Source: CAYRVX01 sp964642165 (GTDB taxonomy: Bacteria > Planctomycetota > Phycisphaerae > SM23-33). Taken from it: DNA of 9,423 nucleotides. The position numbers and the translations under genes are program-made. Each line of letters opens with the position of its first letter. Within the stretch, counting starts at the first letter, position 1. Of this stretch, positions 1 through 5,210 are shown piece by piece. A model generated the notes under the pieces. It saw only the letters and a program-made list of their open reading frames with translations. It had not been told where the DNA came from and did not search any database. The stretch lies in NCBI GenBank assembly GCA_964642165.1, contig CAZXOC010000287.1:1-9423 (forward strand). The letters run 5' to 3'.

Positions 1-215
1 GAGGGGCGGAAGGAGTGCTCGCAGCGCGGAAGTGTTACCCTCTGCTGAACCAGGCCCAATTTCGGGTTCCGTGTCGCCTCCGAAGTCCCTGAACCTGCGA
101 GTTTGGTGTTGCTCTCGTTGGGCGGCCTGGCGTTGATCAGGAGAAGGCGTCGGTAGGCACCCTTTTTGCTTTGACTCGTTTCCACGGGATAACCGGGGCC
201 CCCTGGATAGCCCCT

Positions 216-236
216 GGCCGCCGGCCGCCGGCCGCC
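216..236. repeat. Three tandem copies of GGCCGCC
   Basis: GGCCGCC occurs three times without interruption at 216-222, 223-229 and 230-236. It lies in non-coding DNA about 80 bp beyond the stop of the minus-strand gene. This is a simple GC-rich microrepeat; no function can be inferred. Confidence 0.8.
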
Positions 237-259
237 TCAGCCGACTCGTAGTGCCCCGG

Positions 260-274
260 GCGCGGCTTCCGCGC
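260..274 (-). terminator. GC hairpin downstream of the GH20-like gene; weak terminator candidate
   Basis: GCGCGG (260-265) and CCGCGC (269-274) form a perfect 6-bp stem with a 3-nt loop, about 40 bp past the stop codon of the minus-strand gene. Read on the minus strand, no U-tract follows, so it is not a standard intrinsic terminator. It may only stabilise the mRNA 3' end, or be chance in GC-rich DNA. Confidence 0.2.
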
Positions 275-313
275 GAGTGGAATCCGCCACCGCCCCGTGC
301 GCCGCCCGTCCGG

Positions 314-3300
314 TCAGCCGTCGGGGCTCCAGACGCTGCGCCCGGAGACGGCCAGCAGGATCAGGGAGACGTCGAGCTCATTGTCATGCTTCATCACCAG
401 CCTGGCGATCTTCTTGCCCGGCCTGGGGTTGGCCCATTCCCACTGGAACAGGTGCACGTTCTTCTGGTTCGCGTCCTTCAGTGCGAGAACGTAGCGGTTC
501 TCGTTGGTCGCGCGGTTGTTGGAAGAGGTGTCGAATCGCCGGATGTTCATGGACAGGCGCACGGGCAGCCGCCTGGTCTCGCCGTCCTCATAGTGCACGA
601 AGTAGTCGCCGCACGGCCAGCCGTAGATCCAGTACCGGCCCATGCCGGGCGCGGCGCGCTTGTCCTTGGGGTTGTTGATGAACGCCGTGTGCAGGAAGAT
701 CAGCGACGAGTACGCGGCGTTAACCGGGATCGTCACCTCCCTGCCGCCTTTGCGCACCACCGCGCAGTTGCCCTTCTGGTCCGGCTCCAGGCGCGTGGGG
801 ACGAACCCGATCTCCCGCGTGCCGGCCGGGACCGCCACCGCCGTCGCCACGTTCCCATACTCCTTCGGCTTGGCCTCCCTCACCAGCGCGTTGAACGATT
901 GCGTCAATGAGCTGCCTATGTCGAGGGGCGTGATCTTCTCCCCGGCGTGCGGGTTCGGCCGGACCGCTGAGATGTTCTTGATCGTCACCGCTCGGCCCGG
1001 CCCCGGCTTGCGGTAGTCGAACAGGTTCCAGGCATAGTCCAGCAGGTCCCACGCGGCGTAGAGGTTATTGAAGTGTGAGTACTCGTCGAGCAGGCCGCCG
1101 GTCTTGTCGTTGCCCAGGGAGTAGAGGATCTTCCCGTAGCCCTTGACGATCCTCTTCTCTTTCTCGCCAAGCCAGATCCTCTCCCCCGTCGACTGAATCC
1201 AGACGGGAAAGCCGCGTTGATCGAAGAAGCGGATGCCCTTCTCGACGTCCCGGCCGCCCCAGTAGTTGATGATGACGTCTTTGGGAAAGCGGTCGGCGAT
1301 CTTGTACACGTCGAACTTCTTGCCGTTGTGGTAGGGGGTCAACATGTCGTGATACAGCAGCATGGTGATGTTTCGGCGCTTGAGCCACTCGTTGAGCTGG
1401 ACGTGGAAGTCCAGGAAGGCCTCCGCTCGCGTCTTGCCGTTGAGCCGTGCGTCGGGCGTCTCCCCCGCCTGGCGCGGACCCCACCACTCGTCGCCCTTCG
1501 GGGACACGTACTTGCAGTCGAGCGCCTCGATCACGTCAAGCATGCAGTCCATCACGATCTTGTTGTGCTCCGGATGCGTGACGTCCGCCTGGTTCCTGTA
1601 GCCTTTCTCCCGCAGTTCCGGATGGTAGCCCAGCAGCCACCAGTTGGCGTGGCCGCCGATCTGCCAGGCCGGACAGACCTCCACGAAGCGGTCCCTACAG
1701 AATTGCCCGAACCGCTTCAGGTCCTCCAGCGAGTAGATGCGTTCGCTGCCGTTGAACTCGGGCCGTCGCTTGTAGCGCACGCGGGAGGACAGGTCCCAGA
1801 AGAGCACATTGGCCTTGTGCCCGGCCACGAAGCGGTCGGTCCACTCCATCATGTACTCGATACCGTAGTTGTCCCGCGGCGTCTGGTTCCTGAAGGCGCC
1901 CGTTCCCTGGGCGCTGACCATGCGGAAGGGCAGGTCGGGCCAGTCGTAGATGTCCACGCACGGCACCGGCATCTGTGCGCGGATGCGCATCGAGTTCCGC
2001 ATGAGGTGGTAGAAGGTGACCAATCCGTAGTAGAGCCCGGGCTCGTCGAAGCCGGTGATCAGCACCCGGTCCTTCCCGACGGACAGGCAGTATCCGTGCT
2101 TCCTGGGCTTGGCCGGCTTGCCGTCGTAGCTCGCCGATTGCGAAACGCGAAGCACAACGCCGGCCGGCGGTAGCTCGCCGCCCAGCCGCAGCGTTTCGAG
2201 GCGCACGCCCGTGTAGGCGTAGTACTTCTCGGCGAAGATCGACGCGGTCTTCCGCGTTCGGGGCGATGCGCCGGGATCGAGGAACAGGCGGGAGTGTGCT
2301 CTGGCGGCAAACTCGCCGTCGCGCCATCGGACGTGCTTCAGTCGCGGGCCGAAGAGCCGCTGGCCGAACAGGTCGGGCTCGTCGGTATCGTTCTTGAAGT
2401 TGACGGCGCAGACCCTCGCGTCGCCACGTGTATTCAGAACGGTCAACGTGAGCGTGTAGAGCCCGGTCCTGCTCTCCGCGGCGGCGACGGTGATGACGTG
2501 CTTCGTCTCCTGTTCCGCGGAGAGGTTCAGTGTGGCCTTCCCCGTGTTGGCGTGGCCGGGCACGAGCGTCCACTCCGTCTGGTACGACCCGGCCGCGAAG
2601 CCCTTGAAGGAGCAATCGAACCGGAAATCGGCCGTGCCGTCCGCGTTGTCCAGACGTTGGATGCCGCTGACCTCGACTGTGCCGGGCCCGAACGGGTGCC
2701 TGTTGAACACGAGCACACCGAAGTCCGGCACGCTCGGAAACTTGCGAGTTTCGCTCCAGACCATGGTGCGCAGCTTCTTCTCCTTGCGCTCGATGTAGGA
2801 CTGCGCGATCTGGAAGCCCATGTGGCGCTGTTTGCTGAGATCGACCTGCAGCTCGGCCAGCGGGAACGCGATCTCCGTTGTCCAGAGCCCGCGCTCATAT
2901 CGCCACGCCTTGTCGTGCTTGATGCTCCTGTCGATCTTCGTGCGGATCTCGGCCGCGGCGAGGTCATGTTCCCGGGCACAGTCGAAGATCACCCCCTTGG
3001 CGTTGAAGACGAACTGAACCTTCTGGTCGTTGTCGTTCGGGCCGCTGAAGAAGAACTCCTGTGCCTCGTCTCCGTAGACGCGCCCGTCTCGCCGTGTTTC
3101 CTTGGCGACGGGTGGCGTGGGGAATTCGGACTGCGTTGAGATGCAGACGCGGTCATCGTCGTAGGCGACCCACACCTGGAAGGGCGAGTCGGCGGCCGGG
3201 AGCTCGCGCCCCCGGTACTGGTGCAGGCTCGCCAGTCGGCGGCAGTCGCGCCATGCCGGATCGTCCAGGTTGCCGTCGATGCGAAGCTCCCCCCGCAGGG

Positions 3301-3940
3301 GGAGGATTTCGTGCACTTTGCGCACTTTCCCGAGCTCCAGCCTGCGAACGGGCCGAGTGTTCGGAACCTGGCACATCACGATCCGCTTCAGGCGGAATCT
3401 CAGCGGGTTGCCCTCCCCGCCGGCGGAGGCCGAGAGCCACGTGTAGCTGAGCAGCCTCCAGTCAGGCGGCGTTTTCGCTCTGCGGAAGCCCGACCGGACG
3501 ACGTAGTCCCTACAGCCCTGCTCCAGCGTCAAGACGGCGCTGATGGCTGTGTTGTCCGTGAACTTCGCCTGCACGCTGACCTTGGCATAGTCGTTCTTGT
3601 CGTAGTCGATCGTGAACCGCAGCCCGTCGTAGCGCATGCCCGTGTCCGGGGCGGGCACGTTCTCGTACCAGAACGTTGAGAGGGCCGAGCCCGACTTGCC
3701 GGAGTAGGAGAGCTCGGCGAACTTCTCGCCGCCCCTGGTGACGGGCTTCATCACGGGCGTCAGGTCGCTGCCCTGTATCCAGCGGGCGGTGTAGTTCCGG
3801 ACCGCGGCGAGGTCGTGGCTTGCCGCGTCGAACAGAACCAGCTCGCCGCCCGCCTTGACGGGCGAGAACTTCTCCGCCTGGAGGACTGCCGCTGCGGACA
3901 GCAGCACGGCCGTGGCGAGCAGCGCGCGTCTCGATTTCAT
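314..3940 (-). CDS. Secreted multi-domain glycosidase: CBM9-like module plus GH20-like catalytic fold
   Basis: This 1208-residue protein starts with a signal peptide (MKSRR, hydrophobic ALLATAVLLSAAAVL, likely cleavage after A22 in VLQA), so it should act outside the cytoplasm. Residues 23-205 are an unrecognised, probably beta-rich region. Residues 206-415 look like a CBM9-type module: IDGNLDDPAW (221-230), YGDEAQEFFF (289-298), LWTTEIAFPL (352-361) and a DFG strand (406-408). Residues 540-665 resemble the fold preceding GH20 barrels, ending in DWPDLPFR (666-673). The barrel (about 670-975) shows GGH (762-764), a GDE motif (816-818) matching the GH20 Asp-Glu pair (D817/E818), and NYWGG (892-896). 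The C-terminus (990-1208) resembles a beta module common in such proteins (SLIFLHT, HYEDG, WEWANPRPGKK). It is longer than ordinary GH20 enzymes because of the added modules. AAGGAAGG ends 5 nt before the ATG, which supports this start. N-acetylhexosaminidase activity is plausible; the true substrate is unknown. Confidence 0.85.
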   Translation of the reverse strand: MKSRRALLATAVLLSAAAVLQAEKFSPVKAGGELVLFDAASHDLAAVRNYTARWIQGSDLTPVMKPVTRGGEKFAELSYSGKSGSALSTFWYENVPAPDTGMRYDGLRFTIDYDKNDYAKVSVQAKFTDNTAISAVLTLEQGCRDYVVRSGFRRAKTPPDWRLLSYTWLSASAGGEGNPLRFRLKRIVMCQVPNTRPVRRLELGKVRKVHEILPLRGELRIDGNLDDPAWRDCRRLASLHQYRGRELPAADSPFQVWVAYDDDRVCISTQSEFPTPPVAKETRRDGRVYGDEAQEFFFSGPNDNDQKVQFVFNAKGVIFDCAREHDLAAAEIRTKIDRSIKHDKAWRYERGLWTTEIAFPLAELQVDLSKQRHMGFQIAQSYIERKEKKLRTMVWSETRKFPSVPDFGVLVFNRHPFGPGTVEVSGIQRLDNADGTADFRFDCSFKGFAAGSYQTEWTLVPGHANTGKATLNLSAEQETKHVITVAAAESRTGLYTLTLTVLNTRGDARVCAVNFKNDTDEPDLFGQRLFGPRLKHVRWRDGEFAARAHSRLFLDPGASPRTRKTASIFAEKYYAYTGVRLETLRLGGELPPAGVVLRVSQSASYDGKPAKPRKHGYCLSVGKDRVLITGFDEPGLYYGLVTFYHLMRNSMRIRAQMPVPCVDIYDWPDLPFRMVSAQGTGAFRNQTPRDNYGIEYMMEWTDRFVAGHKANVLFWDLSSRVRYKRRPEFNGSERIYSLEDLKRFGQFCRDRFVEVCPAWQIGGHANWWLLGYHPELREKGYRNQADVTHPEHNKIVMDCMLDVIEALDCKYVSPKGDEWWGPRQAGETPDARLNGKTRAEAFLDFHVQLNEWLKRRNITMLLYHDMLTPYHNGKKFDVYKIADRFPKDVIINYWGGRDVEKGIRFFDQRGFPVWIQSTGERIWLGEKEKRIVKGYGKILYSLGNDKTGGLLDEYSHFNNLYAAWDLLDYAWNLFDYRKPGPGRAVTIKNISAVRPNPHAGEKITPLDIGSSLTQSFNALVREAKPKEYGNVATAVAVPAGTREIGFVPTRLEPDQKGNCAVVRKGGREVTIPVNAAYSSLIFLHTAFINNPKDKRAAPGMGRYWIYGWPCGDYFVHYEDGETRRLPVRLSMNIRRFDTSSNNRATNENRYVLALKDANQKNVHLFQWEWANPRPGKKIARLVMKHDNELDVSLILLAVSGRSVWSPDG

Positions 3941-3945
3941 CGACG

Positions 3946-3955
3946 CCTTCCTTTT
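3946..3955 (-). promoter_or_regulatory. Ribosome binding site of the GH20-like gene
   Basis: On the minus strand AAAAGGAAGG lies 5 nt before the ATG whose last base is 3938. It is purine-rich and well placed, and the signal peptide follows directly. Together these fix the start at 3940 rather than at any longer reading. Confidence 0.75.
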
Positions 3956-4132
3956 GTGCGTGCGATTCAGGCGGAGAACGTGGCCCCGAAAGCCGACGCG
4001 TCGCGGCCCGGCGGGCTTGGGCCGAGTCCGGCAAGCGCCCTTAGCCGGGATTTCCTGGATAGCTGCTCGCCGACGACCGCCGTCGGCCTTCCTGGCGATT
4101 CTATCACGGACCGCGAGGTCCGCAAGTGCCCC

Positions 4133-4181
4133 AATTCCGGGGACGCCATACTCAATTCCGGGGACGCCATACTTAATTCCG
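4133..4181. repeat. 21-bp tandem repeat, 2.3 copies (AATTCCGGGGACGCCATACT core)
   Basis: AATTCCGGGGACGCCATACT begins at 4133 and again at 4154, with period 21. The two full units differ only in their last base (C, then T), and a third copy stops after AATTCCG at 4181. From memory, near-identical strings (AATTCCGGGGACACCATACT) recur in many environmental bacterial genomes, often near IS200-like/REP-associated tyrosine transposase genes. No transposase gene is visible here, so this would be an orphan remnant. The repeat itself is certain; the link to transposases is recollection. Confidence 0.85.
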
Positions 4182-4433
4182 TCTGGCTTCTTGCTTCGGC
4201 TTGGCCTCTGGGAGGCGGATCGGGGTCAGGCGGCTTCGTTGGCTTGGTCTCGTCATCCCCGGCCGGGGGCGTGCCGCAGGCGGGAGCCAAGGCCGACGCG
4301 GCGAGGAGGCGAAAAGACTCCCAGGATAATAGGAATTACGGGCGGTGGGAGTTGATTGTACAGGACTTCCGAAAGCCGATCTATGCGCGTACTATATAAC
4401 GATCCTTTATAGATTGACTTATAGCGGTCATGC

Positions 4434-4477
4434 GATTGTGTCACTCGGTATTATTTCCGACACAAAACGACACAATC
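4434..4477. repeat. 9-bp inverted repeat GATTGTGTC / GACACAATC with an internal third copy
   Basis: GATTGTGTC (4434-4442) is matched perfectly by GACACAATC (4469-4477) across 26 bp. A further GACACAA at 4459-4465 repeats the right arm exactly 10 bp to its left, so three copies of the same heptamer sit within 44 bp, two direct and one inverted. This could be a cluster of protein-binding sites, such as an operator in front of the minus-strand gene, or the terminal repeats of a mobile element. It is not a good terminator because the loop is long and no T-tract follows. Confidence 0.7.
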
Positions 4478-4544
4478 CCGGCGGCAGAGCCCCGCCTAAT
4501 GGCGCAGCCGGACCGTGAATTGACTCGCCTCCCGGTTTCGCCTG

Positions 4545-4578
4545 CCTACTCCCTTCTCCCTACTCGCTACTCCCTATC
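4545..4578. repeat. Pyrimidine-rich low-complexity tract (CTACTCCC variants)
   Basis: The stretch is made of imperfect copies of CTACTCCC/TTCTCCC and is almost free of purines on the plus strand. It is non-coding. It may reflect slippage, and it lies just before the TGTCCAAAAT repeats and the assembly gap. Confidence 0.6.
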
Positions 4579-4597
4579 TGCCCGCCGCCTCGCTGAT

Positions 4598-4626
4598 TGT
4601 CCAAAATGGGGCGGAATGTCCAAAAT
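4598..4626. repeat. Direct repeat TGTCCAAAAT x2 beside the gap; possible insertion-sequence end
   Basis: TGTCCAAAAT occurs at 4598-4607 and 4617-4626, with period 19, followed by CTGTACAAT and then the N-run at 4643. Short spaced subterminal repeats starting with TG are typical of the ends of several transposon groups, including the IS21 family. Multi-copy elements are also a common cause of assembly breaks. Calling it an IS end is inference, since no transposase or opposite end is visible. Confidence 0.5.
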
Positions 4627-4642
4627 CTGTACAATGCTAAGT

Positions 4643-4742
4643 NNNNNNNNNNNNNNNNNNNNNNNNNNNNNNNNNNNNNNNNNNNNNNNNNNNNNNNNNN
4701 NNNNNNNNNNNNNNNNNNNNNNNNNNNNNNNNNNNNNNNNNN
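4643..4742. other. Assembly gap of exactly 100 N
   Basis: A run of 100 N joins two contig segments. A round 100 usually marks a gap of unknown true length, so distances across it, and any coding frame running through it, carry no meaning. The adjacency and divergent orientation of the genes on either side are scaffold-level claims only. Confidence 0.98.
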
Positions 4743-5133
4743 GCGGCGGGAGGCGGGAGGCCCTTGTGGAAGCTCGTACGGGCCGCAAGACCGCTGCGAC
4801 GAGTCTTGACGGCGGGCATCGCGCCGATCGGCCGCACCGCCCTCCGCTACGCCGCCGCGTAGACGGGGTCGTCAGAAAAGCCTATCCCTCAACGGGCTGC
4901 TCCGGGGCAGTTGAGCCTGACCCGGAGAATGGGCGTCCTTGCATGGTTGAGCGGGACCGCAACGACGGGCCGTGACGGGAACTTGCGGCATCCGGGATAG
5001 ACGATTGAGATCATCGGCCGAGTTGCCCTTGCCAGGCCCGGCTTCCTGGAAGGTCGCGGCCAAGATGAAGAAGGGCCGTTTTTGCTTCACCGGCGGAATC
5101 GGAAGCGTTACGGTATGCGACCACCCGACGCCG
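4743..5133. other. Intergenic region right of the gap, no supported gene
   Basis: No gene can be supported in this stretch. The frames that stay open give compositionally odd translations without motifs and lack convincing ribosome binding sites. Small inverted repeats occur: CTACGC/GCGTAG at 4847-4862 with a 4-nt loop, and CTCAAC/GTTGAG at 4888-4915. A terminator-like hairpin sits at 5057-5083. The region is probably the 5' flank of the symporter operon, perhaps with the 3' flank of a gene lost in the gap. Confidence 0.55.
5057..5083 (+). terminator. Weak intrinsic-terminator-like hairpin with T5
   Basis: CGGCC (5057-5061) pairs with GGCCG (5074-5078) across a 12-nt purine-rich loop, directly followed by TTTTT (5079-5083). 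A G-U pair could extend the stem to 6 bp. Stem length and loop size make it a marginal terminator. It could end transcription of a gene now hidden by the gap and insulate the symporter operon, or act in the operon leader if the promoter lies further upstream. Confidence 0.25.
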
Positions 5134-5175
5134 GATTCACACGTGAAGAGGCTTGATTCACACGTGAAGGGGCTT
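5134..5175. promoter_or_regulatory. Two tandem 21-bp repeats, each with the inverted repeat TTCAC-AC-GTGAA
   Basis: GATTCACACGTGAAG begins at 5134 and again at 5155. The 21-bp units match at 20 positions, differing at 5149 (A) and 5170 (G). Each contains TTCAC and GTGAA separated by 2 bp (5136-5147 and 5157-5168), a 12-bp dyad that also embeds CACGTG. A spacing of 21 bp places both dyads on the same DNA face, as expected for two cooperating dimers. The block ends 17 bp before the symporter's ribosome binding site, so it may also lie in the 5' leader. An operator for a sugar-responsive regulator is the likeliest reading; the regulator is not in the window. Confidence 0.6.
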
Positions 5176-5196
5176 TATGCAAGCACGCGATAGGGG

Positions 5197-5203
5197 GGAG
5201 GAG
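5197..5203 (+). promoter_or_regulatory. Strong ribosome binding site of the symporter gene
   Basis: GGAGGAG lies 7 nt before the ATG at 5211, within a longer purine run beginning at 5192. This is a near-ideal Shine-Dalgarno arrangement and fixes the start of the symporter. Confidence 0.85.
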
Positions 5204-5210
5204 CACAGGC

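Larger units (their letters stand above)
1..313. other. Gene-poor flank, no supported gene
   Basis: No coding region here can be supported. Two minus-strand frames stay open over roughly 1-180, but neither has a start codon with a ribosome binding site and the translations resemble no family I know. The plus strand is broken by stops. The stretch contains a T5 run near 161-166, a triple GGCCGCC repeat at 216-236 and a GC hairpin at 260-274. It is the 3' flank of the minus-strand glycosidase gene. It could be the edge of a degraded element or gene continuing left of the window. Confidence 0.5.
3956..4642. other. Long intergenic region left of the assembly gap
   Basis: No real gene is visible. 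Open frames on both strands give low-complexity translations rich in R, P, G and S without domain signatures. Separate entries cover the 21-bp tandem repeat, the inverted repeat, the pyrimidine-rich tract and the TGTCCAAAAT pair. A perfect 7-bp stem also occurs at 4069-4087 (GCCGACG, 5-nt loop, CGTCGGC), with no T-run. The part from about 4360 to 4480 is clearly richer in A and T than its surroundings and could hold a promoter or an insertion edge. I could not assign a -35/-10 pair with confidence on either strand. Confidence 0.6.

Noticed and set aside
1217..2173. 318-codon plus-strand open frame opposite the GH20-like gene
   Set aside because: It is antisense to the catalytic barrel of the glycosidase and has no recognisable motif. 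GC-rich third positions keep the opposite strand open.
4133..4181. Tandem repeat as a possible CRISPR array
   Set aside because: The copies are directly adjacent with no spacers, there are only 2.3 units, and no cas genes are visible.
3967..4290. 107-codon minus-strand frame containing the repeated peptide ELSMASP
   Set aside because: The peptide repeat is just translation of the 21-bp tandem repeat, which is a multiple of three. The rest is P/R/G-rich noise without a good ribosome binding site.
4847..4862. CTACGC/GCGTAG hairpin as a terminator or RNA element
   Set aside because: The stem is only 6 bp, in very GC-rich DNA, with no T-tract and no adjacent gene end. Chance is a sufficient explanation.
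4430..4975. Open frame running through the N-run
   Set aside because: It exists only because N codons are not counted as stops. The flanking residues have no protein-like character and the real gap length is unknown.
4872..5090. 72-codon minus-strand frame beginning MKQKRPFFILAATF
   Set aside because: The start looks briefly like a signal peptide, but the remainder is unstructured and unrecognised. It overlaps the terminator-like hairpin and has no clear ribosome binding site.
5082..5119. Possible sigma-70 promoter with TTGCTT as -35
   Set aside because: No acceptable -10 hexamer lies 16-18 bp away. The nearest TACGGT or TATGCG needs a spacer of 21 bp or more.
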